A DNA stretch of 64,000 nt. Origin: Nitrococcus mobilis Nb-231 (GTDB lineage Bacteria > Pseudomonadota > Gammaproteobacteria > Nitrococcales > Nitrococcaceae). The translations under genes and the position numbers were made by a program. The notes below the pieces were generated by a model. It made no database searches, had not been told where the DNA came from, and was given only the letters and a program-made list of their open reading frames with translations. How positions within the stretch are numbered: the stretch's first letter is position 1; each line of letters starts with the position of its first letter. The stretch is from NCBI RefSeq assembly GCF_000153205.1, contig NZ_CH672427.1, positions 3,402,596-3,466,595 of the forward strand, given 5' to 3'. Shown piece after piece: positions 27,087 to 35,348 of the stretch.

Positions 27087-28169
27087 ATGTCATTTTTCAG
27101 ATGGCTGATCAATACTTGGAAAGGCCGTGCCGTACTAACGCTTATCGTGCTGCTTGTCGCAGTGCGGATAGCGCTGCCCTCGCTGGTTTTGAACTACGTC
27201 AATGATACGCTCGATAATATTCCTGGCTACCAGGGCCGTATTGCAGATATCGATATCCACCTATGGCGGGGCGCTTATAAAATACAGAATATAGAACTCG
27301 TCAAGACCGACAGTCCCGTTCCCAAACCGTTATTCGCTGCCGATACCATCGACCTTTCTGTGTTGTGGAGCGCGCTTTTTCGTGGCGCCGTCGTTGCCGA
27401 AGTCTATATGACTAAGCCGCAGGTCAATTTTGTCGCCGGCAAAAAAGGGCAGGAAGCACAAACGGGCGAGGATAAGGAGTGGACCGAGGTTGCGCAAGAA
27501 CTGGTCCCGATCAACATCGACCGTTTCCAAGCCGTCAATGGTAGCATTCATTATTATGATTTCAATAGCGACCCGCAGGTCGATGTTTATATAAATAACG
27601 TCGATGCCGTCCTTCGCAACCTGAACAACAGCCGCGGCAAAGGCAAAGAACGTCTAGCCAAGCTTAAGGTCCATGCGCTCGCTATGAACCATGCCGATGT
27701 CAATCTGAATTTGAACATCGACCCATTCGCCGCAAAGCCGGACTTCAATTTCGATTTTCGTCTGCTTCATCTGCAGATGACTCGAATCAGGGAATACCTT
27801 AAAGCTTACGCACCGTTCGACGCCAACAGCGGCACGCTCGACCTGGTCGTCGAGATGGCCGCAAAGGACGGCGCTGTCGATGGCTATATCAAACCGATTT
27901 TAAAGAATCTCGATATCTTGAGTTGGAACAAAGACGTGGAACAGGATGAGGATAATCCTTTCCGCGTGATCCTTGAAGCTACGTCAGGCTTTTTTACCGA
28001 TTTGTTGCAGAATCAACCGAAAGATCAATTCGCTACGCGGGTGCCGATCTCTGGGCGGCTAGACGATCCAAGTGTCGGCGTCTTACCAGCTATTGGTAAT
28101 ATCCTAAAGAATGGGTTTGTCAAGGCGTTTCGCCCCACCTTAGAGCATTCGGTGACGCCACCCAAGTAA
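27087..28169 (+). CDS. DUF748 / AsmA-like envelope protein
   Basis: A 360-residue protein with one N-terminal transmembrane anchor (GRAVLTLIVLLVAVRIALPS, residues 14-33) and a periplasmic beta-rich body. DUF748 motifs are GRIADIDIHLWRGAYKIQNI, DLSVLWSALFRGAVVAEVYM, IHYYDFNSDPQVDVYI and YLKAYAPFDANSGTLDLVVE. AsmA-like and DUF748 proteins are thought to help move or order lipids between the membranes, but the exact job of this family is not established. It is shorter than the about 1000-residue DUF748 proteins and looks like a complete short form. It is convergent with the next gene, with no clear terminator between them. Confidence 0.8.
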   Translation: MSFFRWLINTWKGRAVLTLIVLLVAVRIALPSLVLNYVNDTLDNIPGYQGRIADIDIHLWRGAYKIQNIELVKTDSPVPKPLFAADTIDLSVLWSALFRGAVVAEVYMTKPQVNFVAGKKGQEAQTGEDKEWTEVAQELVPINIDRFQAVNGSIHYYDFNSDPQVDVYINNVDAVLRNLNNSRGKGKERLAKLKVHALAMNHADVNLNLNIDPFAAKPDFNFDFRLLHLQMTRIREYLKAYAPFDANSGTLDLVVEMAAKDGAVDGYIKPILKNLDILSWNKDVEQDEDNPFRVILEATSGFFTDLLQNQPKDQFATRVPISGRLDDPSVGVLPAIGNILKNGFVKAFRPTLEHSVTPPK

Positions 28170-28300
28170 ATAAAAAAGTGGTCGAGCCCCACTCCGATAA
28201 TACGGTGCTCAAATGGACGATTTTGCCTTACGGATTGGATCGGGCGGTTTGTCACGGATTCTGACCCGAATGAGCAAGAATCTATATCTCCGCAGGGGTG

Positions 28301-29608
28301 TCATCGGTATAAATAAGAACAAATCGCCACGGCCGCGCAGATGCCGGTGAGATCGGCGGTGAGGGCGGCCGCCAGCGCGTGGCGGATGCGCCGAATCTGA
28401 ACGGCGCCAAAGTAGACGGCCAGAACGTAGAAAGTGGTCTCGGTCGAGCCCTGCAGGGTCGATACCAGATAGCCGGTGTAGCTGTCCGGGCCGATCGCCG
28501 GATCCTGGATGATGGAGGCCAAGATGCCGTAGGCGCCCGACCCGGACAGCGGCCGCAGCAAGGCCATGGGCAGCGCCTGCGCCGGCAGTCCGACCGTCTC
28601 CGTTAAAGGCCCGAGCAGGTGGACCAGGGCAGCGAGCGCACCACTGGCGCGGAGCATACCGAGCGCCGCCAGGATGGCCACTAAGTAAGGGATGATCCGC
28701 ACCGCTACCCAGAACCCGTCTTTCGCCCCCTCGACGAATGCCTCGTAGACGGCGACTCGTCGGAGCCAGCCGAAAGTCAGAAAGCCGACAAACAGCAGTG
28801 GGATGATCCACGGCGAAAGTGCCTGGCCGAAAAAGATCGTCAGCGGGATCAAGCCGGCCAGTGTCCCGAGCGCGAGCATCGATACCCACAACGGGTAGGG
28901 TTCGCCCGTATTCGGCACCGGCGCATTGATTCGATCCGCTGACTTGGAGTCCGGGGTAGGGGTGTTGTGGGTGGTTTCGGGCAAAGCCGGCGTCGCCGCA
29001 AACGGTGTGAACGATCGATATAACTTGGCCGCTAGGATGGCCGCCGCAGTCGCAGCCATGGTCGCGACCAAGGTGGTTGGGAGAATCCCCGCGGGATCCT
29101 GGGAGCCGGCGGAGGCGCGCAGTGCGATGACGCCGGTCGGCAGCAGGGTCACGCTGGAGGTGTTGATGGCGAGGAACAAGACCATGGGATCCGTGGCAAC
29201 CCCCGGCTTGGTGTTCAGGCGATCCAATTCCTGCATGGCCCGAATTCCGAATGGGGTGGCGGCGTTGCCAAGCCCCAAGGCATTGGCGGAGAGGTTGAGG
29301 ATCATCGCCCCCATCGCCGGATGGTCCGGGGGAACCTCCGGAAACAGCCGGCTCATCAAGGGACTGATGAGCCGCGCGATGATGGTGAGCAGGCCCCCGG
29401 CTTCGGCCACCTTCATCAAGCCCAGGAACAAGGCCATAACTCCGATGAGGCCGACCGCCAGCTCGACCGCACCGGCGGCTGAGTCGATCATGGCCTGGCT
29501 CAGCGCCTGCATGCCGGCACCGTTGCCGGTGAGTTGCCCCCAAGTGGCGAACCCGAAGGAGACGATGACAAGCGCGAAGAAAACCGCATTCAATACAGCG
29601 TTCCCCAA
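28301..29608 (-). CDS. SpmA/SpmB-type nucleoside-recognition (Gate) domain membrane protein
   Basis: A 435-residue polytopic inner-membrane protein that joins SpmA-like and SpmB-like halves. The first Gate domain spans about residues 40-190 (VMALFLGLMKVAEAGGLL, NLSANALGLGNAATPFGIRA, LAINTSSVTLLPTGVIALRA). The second is near 270-420 (VAVRIIPYLVAILAALGMLR, LRPLSGSGAYGI, GSTETTFYVLAVYFGAVQ). SpmA/SpmB are spore maturation proteins in Firmicutes. In proteobacteria the fused homologue is common and its substrate is unknown. The start is uncertain: TTG 29608 gives MGNAVLNAVFF, and another TTG lies at 29593. Its 5' end and upstream region are duplicated at 30553-30833. Confidence 0.85.
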   Translation of the reverse strand: MGNAVLNAVFFALVIVSFGFATWGQLTGNGAGMQALSQAMIDSAAGAVELAVGLIGVMALFLGLMKVAEAGGLLTIIARLISPLMSRLFPEVPPDHPAMGAMILNLSANALGLGNAATPFGIRAMQELDRLNTKPGVATDPMVLFLAINTSSVTLLPTGVIALRASAGSQDPAGILPTTLVATMAATAAAILAAKLYRSFTPFAATPALPETTHNTPTPDSKSADRINAPVPNTGEPYPLWVSMLALGTLAGLIPLTIFFGQALSPWIIPLLFVGFLTFGWLRRVAVYEAFVEGAKDGFWVAVRIIPYLVAILAALGMLRASGALAALVHLLGPLTETVGLPAQALPMALLRPLSGSGAYGILASIIQDPAIGPDSYTGYLVSTLQGSTETTFYVLAVYFGAVQIRRIRHALAAALTADLTGICAAVAICSYLYR

Positions 29609-29729
29609 AAGCCGGCGGTGTTGGTGCTTCCCGCCGAATCGGTGTCCCGAGCGGGTTGTTAGCCAGGACCCGTTGCTGGCGCTTTGGCTACAACCACCAT
29701 TGCCAGAACCGGGTTACGGTTTTCTTGAA
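29447..29729. repeat. Duplicated segment, copy A
   Basis: About 283 bp covering the first codons of the SpmA/SpmB gene, its upstream region and a vestige of the cls 3' end (29690-29729, reading like the VARFWQWWL end). Clearly similar to 30553-30833 in direct orientation; by eye roughly 85-90 percent of positions agree. MazEF lies between the copies. Confidence 0.75.
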
Positions 29730-29753
29730 TAGACCTTTGGCTTCGAGAGCCCG

Positions 29754-30119
29754 TTACCGTTCCACCTCGTCACGCCGGTATGCCAATAGGGGCGCGATCT
29801 TCGCGAGCACCTCGCAGACTACCTCAGCGTCGGCTTTCGCTTTGTAAGTGGCTCGCCGCGCACGCCAATCCAGCGTGTGTATCTGGTCGGCGAGCACGAC
29901 ACCGCTCACACCCGGTAAGCCGGAGATGGCGACCTCAAAGGGGTAGCCTTTGACTTGGTTGGTGATCGGACAGACGAGCGCCATACCCGCGCGGCCGTTG
30001 TAGGCGCCGGGACTGAGAACCAACGCCGGACGGTGGCCCGCTTGCTCGTGGCCGGCTTGGGGCGTGAGGTTCAGCCACACCACATCCCCTTGTTTCGGCA
30101 CGTACGCTCGCCGAGGCAT
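29754..30119 (-). CDS. mazF: MazF/PemK-type endoribonuclease toxin
   Basis: A 121-residue toxin that cleaves mRNA, with the complete PemK/MazF fold. Motifs are AYVPKQGDVVWLNLTPQAGH, EQAGHRPALVLSPGAYN, ALVCPITNQVKGYPFEV, GVVLADQIHTLDW and the C-terminal helix ...VVCEVLAKIAPLL. RPALVLSP and LADQI(H/K)(T/S)LDW are characteristic. It starts directly after the mazE stop codon with no gap, so the two are coupled. It sits between the two copies of a 282-bp duplication, suggesting insertion into a duplicated locus or insertion together with the duplication. Confidence 0.93.
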   Translation of the reverse strand: MPRRAYVPKQGDVVWLNLTPQAGHEQAGHRPALVLSPGAYNGRAGMALVCPITNQVKGYPFEVAISGLPGVSGVVLADQIHTLDWRARRATYKAKADAEVVCEVLAKIAPLLAYRRDEVER

Positions 30120-30380
30120 CTACTCCGTTTCCTCGCCTTCCGGTTGCCCCCATGAAACCTCCGCATGGCGGTTGTCCTCCGTGATTCTCTCAACCAGCTT
30201 GGCAAGGTCGTAAGCTGGAGCGGGTCGTACACGACGGATCAACAGCCCATCGCCGCTCTGCTCGATCTCGACTTCATCGTTGATGGCGAGCCCACCGCGC
30301 TCGAGCAAGTCGCGCGGTAGACGAACGGCCGCGCTATTGCCCCATTTGCTGACTGTCGTACGCATCTTCGTGTTACTCAT
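30120..30380 (-). CDS. mazE: MazE-type antitoxin (AbrB/SpoVT swapped-hairpin)
   Basis: An 86-residue antitoxin. The N-terminus has the AbrB/MazE DNA-binding pattern MRTTVSKWGNSAAVRLPRDL then LERGGLAINDEVEIE. The acidic C-terminal tail (RITEDNRHAEVSWGQPEGEE) should bind MazF. ATG 30380 is used; ATG 30365 (MRTTVSKWGN) is also plausible. It abuts mazF. Upstream, a small inverted repeat (TCTAC, three bases, GTAGA) at 30437-30449 could be part of an operator, but this is weak. Confidence 0.92.
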   Translation of the reverse strand: MSNTKMRTTVSKWGNSAAVRLPRDLLERGGLAINDEVEIEQSGDGLLIRRVRPAPAYDLAKLVERITEDNRHAEVSWGQPEGEETE

Positions 30381-30552
30381 GAGCGGTTGCTCACCGATGT
30401 AGTTATTCTATAAACGTTGACATAATGGAGGTGACGTGTCTACAGCGTAGATACTTGGTAACAGCCGAGCTAAGCAAACGTTCGCCCGCCGACCCAACAC
30501 ATTGGCAAAATAGCAAGGATATCTTTGATCTTATTGGAGATGTGCCGCTTCA

Positions 30553-30833
30553 GAGGCCGATCGCCAGCTCGACCGCACCGGCGGCCGAGTCGATCATGCC
30601 TTGGCTCGGCGCCTGCATGCCGGCACTGTTTCCGTTGATCTGCCCCCAAACGGCGAATCCGAAAGAGGCGACGACAAGCGCGAAGAAAACCGTATTCAAG
30701 GCAGCGATCCCCCAGAAAGCCAGCGGTGATTCCCGCCGAGCCGGTGCCCCCCGATAGGGTTGTTAGCCAGGATCCGTTGCTGGTGCTTTGGTTACAACCA
30801 CCATTGCCAAAATCGAGCTACGGATTCCTTGAA
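30553..30833 (-). pseudogene. Duplicated segment, copy B: 5' fragment of SpmA/SpmB gene and cls 3' end
   Basis: About 281 bp in direct orientation with 29447-29729. In its left part the minus strand encodes a diverged copy of the first ~53 codons of the SpmA/SpmB gene (NTVFFALVVASFGFAVWGQI then NGNSAGMQAPSQGMIDSAAG). It then breaks off at 30553. Its right end (30792-30833) is the genuine 3' end of the cls-like gene. The ancestral order was therefore cls followed by the SpmA/SpmB gene. The stretch between this copy and mazE (30381-30552) has no recognised gene. Confidence 0.7.
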
Positions 30834-32177
30834 GCGTGTCCACAATGAGCGATGGCGCCACTGCGCCAAGGTGATTCGGTTCGAATGAGCCAGATCATGA
30901 GTGAAGAGCGTCTCCATTTGCTCGGCGAAGTCACGCCCCAGGATAACGGCGTTGATCTCGTCATTGTGCCGAAAGCTGCGCCAATCGAGGTTGCTGGATC
31001 CGATGGTCGACCAAACACCATCGATCACGATGGTTTTGGCATGTAGCACGCGATCCCGCCGCTCATAGATTGTAATTCCCGCTTCGAGCAGGCTCGTATA
31101 ATGCGAGTGCCCGGCGGCAAGTGCTAGCCACGAATCGCTGTGCTTCGGAAGGATCAGGATTACCGAGACTCCGCGCCGAGCGGCTTCCTTCAGTGCATCC
31201 AAAAAATGCTGATTAGGAACGAAATAGGCGTTTGTAATATGAATGGTTCGGCTGGCGCTGCGTATAGCCGAGATCAAGGTGGCGTAGATCAGCGGAACGG
31301 GCGCGTCCGCACTGCTCGCGATCGCTCGGACGATGTGTTTCCCTGCGGGGCGGATGTCGGGGAAATAGCTGCTTGGTGTCAGCGGAGGCCCTGCCTGGCT
31401 TTTCCAGTGTTGGATAAAGGCCTTTTGAAACTCGGCGGCCGCAGGTCCTTCGATTCGCACATCGGTATCCCGCCATGAATACCCCACTTTTCCTCCCTGC
31501 TGGGTGTCGGAGCCTGAGCCGCTGAGCTCCGCTCCCAGGTTGATTCCGCCTATGAATACAACCTCACCGTCGACGATGAGTAGCTTGCGGTGATCGCGGT
31601 TATTGATCGTGGTGAGCGTGTCGATCGCCAAAGGATCGATTGGATTAAATTCCAGCAGCCGGATGCCCGCTTTTCGCAGGCGCTCGAAAAATACCGGTGA
31701 TGTGTCTAGGGAGCCGTAAGAGTCGTAAATCAGATTAATCTCCAATCCCTTTCGGTGTTTCTGTGCCAGTAGATCGACGAGTGTTCGAGTGAGTGGATTG
31801 TCTTCGAGAATGAAGGTCTCGATGTTGACGTTGTGTTTAGCCTTGCTGATCGCCTCGTACATAGCCGCATAAGTGGCCGGCCCGTTCACCAGCAAGGTGA
31901 CTTTGTTGCCGAGTATCAGCGAGTTTCCGCTGATCGCCCGCTCAATCGCGAGGTGTTGTTGCAGAATGCCATCGTCTCCCGGTGTGGCGTGCTCAAGTCG
32001 GTCAAGGATGGCCTCGCTTTGCTTGATGCTGAGAGGACCATGAGCGCCGTAAAAATCCGGGCTAGGATCGATATGATATGAATGTGGGTAACGCCCGACA
32101 TCCGGCAGCGTCGAGCAGGAGGCGAGTAGCGCGGTGCTCGTCAAAAACAGCAATCGATACAGGAGCTCTTGCAACAC
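30792..32177 (-). CDS. Cardiolipin-synthase-like phospholipase D lipoprotein
   Basis: A 461-residue PLD-superfamily enzyme with two HKD motifs: DHRKLLIVDGEVVFIGG (near residues 196-212) and HAKTIVIDGVWSTIGSSN (near 378-395). The N-terminus is a lipoprotein signal (LLFLTSTALLASCS), unlike classical Cls with two transmembrane helices, so the protein is probably anchored in the envelope by lipid. The layout resembles ClsC/YmdC-type enzymes that transfer phosphatidyl groups. The start overlaps the end of the Uma2 frame by 37 bp. Its last codons fall in the duplicated segment, and a vestigial copy of this 3' end lies at 29690-29729. Confidence 0.88.
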   Translation of the reverse strand: MLQELLYRLLFLTSTALLASCSTLPDVGRYPHSYHIDPSPDFYGAHGPLSIKQSEAILDRLEHATPGDDGILQQHLAIERAISGNSLILGNKVTLLVNGPATYAAMYEAISKAKHNVNIETFILEDNPLTRTLVDLLAQKHRKGLEINLIYDSYGSLDTSPVFFERLRKAGIRLLEFNPIDPLAIDTLTTINNRDHRKLLIVDGEVVFIGGINLGAELSGSGSDTQQGGKVGYSWRDTDVRIEGPAAAEFQKAFIQHWKSQAGPPLTPSSYFPDIRPAGKHIVRAIASSADAPVPLIYATLISAIRSASRTIHITNAYFVPNQHFLDALKEAARRGVSVILILPKHSDSWLALAAGHSHYTSLLEAGITIYERRDRVLHAKTIVIDGVWSTIGSSNLDWRSFRHNDEINAVILGRDFAEQMETLFTHDLAHSNRITLAQWRHRSLWTRFKESVARFWQWWL

Positions 32178-32893
32178 AATTCGAAGTCGATTCGCGCCAG
32201 AGGATGGCAGGGTAAACGGCTTGTATCACGTGATGGTACGAGGGTTTTGGTGATTTGAACATAAAGGCGCAAGACCGCTGGCCTTTGCGCACGGGGTCGG
32301 TATGGCCGTACGCGCTCGTCATACCCCTTGGCGCTAGCGCCAAGGGGTATCCAGAGAAATGGCCTCGAACGGTGGCGCACACAAATGGGTTCTCCATCCC
32401 CGAAGCTTGCGACGGCGCTCCACTGCCCGTTCTCAAGCGCAAAAACCTCCAACCGACGCGCCATGGGATCAATAAGCCACGCCTGCCGGACGCCGTATCG
32501 AGCGTACATCGGTAGCTTTACCTCGCGATCCTTGCTGGCCGTGGAAGGGGACAAAACCTCGCAGATCCAGTCCGGAACAACAGTAAACCGTTGATTATGG
32601 GGTAGGCGCGGCATGCGCTCGCGCCGCCATCCGGCAATGTCGGGAACGGTCACCTCGGCATCGCGCACCAGATGCACTTCGGGTTCGTCAATAATCCACC
32701 AGCCTCCCGGCCCGCCACGCCCGCGACTGAACGGGTTTACCAGGTCGGCGCCCAGATTTGAGGCAGTCAACGCATGGAGACCCGATGGACGGGGCTGCGT
32801 ATGCAACTGCCCGTTGATCAGTTCACCGACGACCCCAGCGGGGAGCGCCTCGATGGCCTCGTAGAGCGAGCGCAAGTGGGCGACGTTCGGCAT
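32141..32893 (-). CDS. Uma2-family (DUF820) PD-(D/E)XK nuclease-like protein with altered C-terminus
   Basis: A 250-residue frame. Residues 1 to about 170 are a Uma2/DUF820 domain: EALPAGVVGELINGQLHTQP, HALTASNLGADL, GGWWIIDEPEVHL, VTVPDIAGWRRERMP, PDWICEVLSPSTASKDREVK and YARYGVRQAWLIDP. The D...E-x-L/S pattern (VTVPDIAGW, CEVLSPST) is the PD-(D/E)XK core. After VASFGDGEPICV the usual ending is missing and about 75 unrelated residues follow, partly encoded by a perfect 30-bp palindrome. The last 37 bp overlap cls. The C-terminus looks replaced by inserted repeat sequence, so the protein may still fold. Uma2 proteins have unknown function and are abundant in mobile-rich genomes. Confidence 0.75.
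   Translation of the reverse strand: MPNVAHLRSLYEAIEALPAGVVGELINGQLHTQPRPSGLHALTASNLGADLVNPFSRGRGGPGGWWIIDEPEVHLVRDAEVTVPDIAGWRRERMPRLPHNQRFTVVPDWICEVLSPSTASKDREVKLPMYARYGVRQAWLIDPMARRLEVFALENGQWSAVASFGDGEPICVRHRSRPFLWIPLGASAKGYDERVRPYRPRAQRPAVLRLYVQITKTLVPSRDTSRLPCHPLARIDFELCCKSSCIDCCF
32321..32350. repeat. Perfect 30-bp palindrome inside the Uma2 3' end
   Basis: Each 15-base arm reads ATACCCCTTGGCGCT in one direction, and the sequence is identical to its own reverse complement, centred at 32335/32336. It would form a very stable cruciform or RNA hairpin. It lies exactly where the Uma2 homology ends and cls-proximal sequence begins. Confidence 0.85.
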
Positions 32894-32998
32894 TGGTTCG
32901 ACTCCATGGCTGGTTAGCAGAGCATCCGGCCGCCAGCCACCATTACACTAGCAATACTATCAGCGTCTGTTAGCTCCCGTATTGGAAGCCTCGAATTC

Positions 32999-33026
32999 AA
33001 AAAAGCTGCCGATCAAGCTCGGCAGC
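32999..33026 (-). terminator. Rho-independent terminator of the aldehyde dehydrogenase gene
   Basis: On the minus strand GCTGCCGA, six bases, TCGGCAGC forms an 8-bp stem (33005-33026) followed by a run of six T (32999-33004), 24 bp after the dehydrogenase stop. Confidence 0.85.
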
Positions 33027-33049
33027 CAAAGATCTCTGTAAAAAGACGC

Positions 33050-34570
33050 TCAGACGTCGCTGGGATAGGCCAGGCACACCGATTTGTGTTCCGTGTAGTT
33101 ATTCAACACCTCATGGCCCATCTCCCGGCCCCAACCGGATTGCTTGTAGCCGCCGAAGGGCAGGGCGGCGTCGAAGATGTTGTAGCAGTTGATCCATACG
33201 GTGCCGGCGCGCAGCTTGTTGGCAAGCGCGTGGGCCTTGCCCACATCCTTGGTCCAGATGCCTGCGGCCAGGCCGTACACCGTGTCGTTGGCGCGTCGGA
33301 TCAGCTCGTCGTCCATTTCCTTGAAGGGGATGGCAGTGACCACCGGGCCGAAGATCTCCTCCTTGTAGACCTTGGTGTCTTCGCCGGCGTCGAGTAGCAC
33401 CGTCGGTTCGAGAAAATAGCCCTTATCCCCCCGGCGCGCGCCACCGGTGGCGGTCGTAACGCCCTGCTCGCGGCCAGATTCCAGGTAGCCGGTGACGCGC
33501 CGCAGCTGATTTTGGGAGACCAACGGCCCCATCTGGGTGTCGGGGCTGAGGCCCGGTCCGAGTTTGATCTGCTTGGCCTGCGCGGAGACGCCCTCCACCA
33601 CCTGATCGAAATACTTCTCCTGGACGAACAGCCGCGAGCCGGCGGCGCAGCACTGGCCGTGATTGAAGAAAATGGCGTTGGCGGCGCCGGGCACGGCCGT
33701 CTCCAGATCGGCGTCGGAGAGCACGATATTGGGCGATTTACCGCCGAGTTCGAGGGTGAGCTTCTTCAGATCGTGCGCCGCCGCCTGCACGATCAACCGT
33801 CCGACTTCCGTGGAGCCGGTAAACGCGATCTTGTTTACCGCGGGGTGGGCCGCGAGCGGCGCACCGGCGCCTTCGCCGAAGCCGGTGACCACGTTCACCA
33901 CGCCCTTGGGCAGGCCGGCTTCCAGGCACAGTTCGCCCAAGCGCAAGGCCGACAGCGGCGTCTCCTCTGCGGGTTTGAGTACGATGCAGTTGCCCGCGGC
34001 CAGCGCCGGACCCAGCTTCCAGGCCGCCATCAGCAGTGGGAAGTTCCACGGAATGATCTGGCCCACCACGCCCACTGGCTCGCGCAGCGTGTAAGCGTGA
34101 TAGGCGGTACCCGGTGTGTAGGGTACCGAGAGCGCGATGGTGTTGCCCTCGATCTTAGTGGCCCAGCCGGCCATGTAATGGAAAAGATCGGCCGCGAGCG
34201 GCACGTCCGCGGCACGCGCCACCGTAATGGGTTTACCGTTGTCCAGCGATTCCAGCTGCGCGAGCTCCTCCCGATTGTCCAGCAGCAAATCGCCGATCTT
34301 CCAGATGATGCGACCGCGCTCGGAAGGCGACATGCGCGGCCAGGGACCGTTGTCGAACGCCCGTCGCGCGGCTTTGACGGCGCGGTCGATGTCCTCCTTG
34401 GCGCCTTCGGCCACCTGGGCGATCACCTCTTCGGTGGCCGGATTGTAGACGGGAAAGGTTTTGCCGGAGGCGGCTTCGGTCCACTGACCATCGATCAGCA
34501 GCTTACGCCTATCGGCGATGAACTGATTGACCTTGCGGTCAAGCTGAATGGTCTCCGCAGGTGCGATCAT
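33050..34570 (-). CDS. NAD(P)-dependent aldehyde dehydrogenase (betaine/phenylacetaldehyde dehydrogenase-like)
   Basis: A 506-residue cytosolic ALDH. I start it at ATG 34570 (MIAPAETIQLDRKVNQFIAD), preceded by AAGGAG. The frame is open to 34780 but the extension is not conserved. Motifs are VVGQIIPWNFPLLMAAWKLG (NAD fold), FTGSTEVGRLI, the catalytic Glu in LELGGKSPNIV, the catalytic Cys in FNHGQCCAAGSRLF, and EEIFGPVVTAIPFKEMDDEL. The ending GGYKQSGWGREMGHEVLNNY then TEHKSVCL is typical of ALDH1/2 and the betaine aldehyde group. It is monocistronic with a strong terminator. The substrate cannot be fixed. Confidence 0.93.
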   Translation of the reverse strand: MIAPAETIQLDRKVNQFIADRRKLLIDGQWTEAASGKTFPVYNPATEEVIAQVAEGAKEDIDRAVKAARRAFDNGPWPRMSPSERGRIIWKIGDLLLDNREELAQLESLDNGKPITVARAADVPLAADLFHYMAGWATKIEGNTIALSVPYTPGTAYHAYTLREPVGVVGQIIPWNFPLLMAAWKLGPALAAGNCIVLKPAEETPLSALRLGELCLEAGLPKGVVNVVTGFGEGAGAPLAAHPAVNKIAFTGSTEVGRLIVQAAAHDLKKLTLELGGKSPNIVLSDADLETAVPGAANAIFFNHGQCCAAGSRLFVQEKYFDQVVEGVSAQAKQIKLGPGLSPDTQMGPLVSQNQLRRVTGYLESGREQGVTTATGGARRGDKGYFLEPTVLLDAGEDTKVYKEEIFGPVVTAIPFKEMDDELIRRANDTVYGLAAGIWTKDVGKAHALANKLRAGTVWINCYNIFDAALPFGGYKQSGWGREMGHEVLNNYTEHKSVCLAYPSDV

Positions 34571-34839
34571 GGTCGAATCTCCTTGTTGGATGAAAAAGGT
34601 GCGCTTGCGGCGCCTTCCAACCGCCCGTGATAGCGGCGAATGAGAGACGAAGCCTGGTCGTAATAATGGGCGATGTATATGTGGGAATACCGCTTCGTGA
34701 GATAAACGGCAATGGTCTACATTCCCAGATCGAATGGGTTGTGCCAAGGGGGTTTGGCAAGGCAGCGACCGGGAATTCACTTGCGATGCGCCTGTGGTAT
34801 GTTACAGCCATCGTCTGGCGATGCCCCGTGGGATAATCC
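34571..34839. promoter_or_regulatory. Divergent control region, dehydrogenase and Cus operon
   Basis: 269 bp between the leftward dehydrogenase and the rightward Cus operon. A small hairpin, TGCCAA, six bases, TTGGCA (34742-34759), lies about 80 bp before the first Cus-operon start. No CusR or MerR-type operator is clear to me. Confidence 0.35.
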
Positions 34840-35259
34840 TTGCGACGTCTACGCTCCATTTGGATTCTAATCTTCCTTGCCGGCCTGCTTGGCGTGCGTG
34901 CGCTGCAGGCCTGCGAGTGGATGGGCGCCGGGCACCAGCTCCAGGTAAATTGCTGCTGTGAAGGCATGGTTGATGAGGCGGCGAGTGAGCCGTCGCTTAC
35001 CTGCCCACATGAGCGAAGCAGCCATCTGAACCCCTGTTGCACACTGGCATTCGGGAATTCGGCGGCGCTCGGCACGACGACACTCGACGCCGAACGACAA
35101 CCCGCGATCAAGCTCACGCCGCAACATCCGGCGCTAGCGGTTGCCACCGGGGCGCTATCGAGTCCGGGCACGCGGCGGGTACACCGGTTAGCGACCGGCC
35201 TATACGGTCCACCGCGCAGTTCTTCACTTTATCTCACCACACGACGTCTCCGCATTTGA
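34840..35259 (+). CDS. Small Cys-rich exported protein ahead of the Cus operon
   Basis: A 139-residue frame starting at TTG 34840 (MRRLRSIWILIFLAGLLGVR) with a clear Sec signal peptide ending near ALQAC. The mature part is Cys/His-rich (QVNCCCEGM, TCPHERSSHLNPCC), which suggests metal binding in the periplasm, followed by a Pro/Thr-rich tail. I do not recognise a named family, though unnamed Cys-rich proteins in the same place before TolC-CusB-CusA operons are common in proteobacteria. It ends 90 bp before cusC. The TTG start is the only in-frame start that keeps the signal peptide. A role as a metal-binding accessory of the pump is an inference. Confidence 0.6.
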   Translation: MRRLRSIWILIFLAGLLGVRALQACEWMGAGHQLQVNCCCEGMVDEAASEPSLTCPHERSSHLNPCCTLAFGNSAALGTTTLDAERQPAIKLTPQHPALAVATGALSSPGTRRVHRLATGLYGPPRSSSLYLTTRRLRI

Positions 35260-35348
35260 TCGGCACCTCCCCGCTTTGACCATCGGCGGCGCCTGTTCGG
35301 CGCCCGCCACGGGGCTGTTTGCCATGCCGATCAAACGGAGGCTGTTCC

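Noticed and set aside
28209-29543. 444-codon leftward frame
   Set aside because: Overlaps the SpmA/SpmB gene in another register and reads as His/Arg/Gly-rich low-complexity sequence.
33512-34630. 372-codon rightward frame
   Set aside because: Antisense to the aldehyde dehydrogenase, whose motifs are complete.
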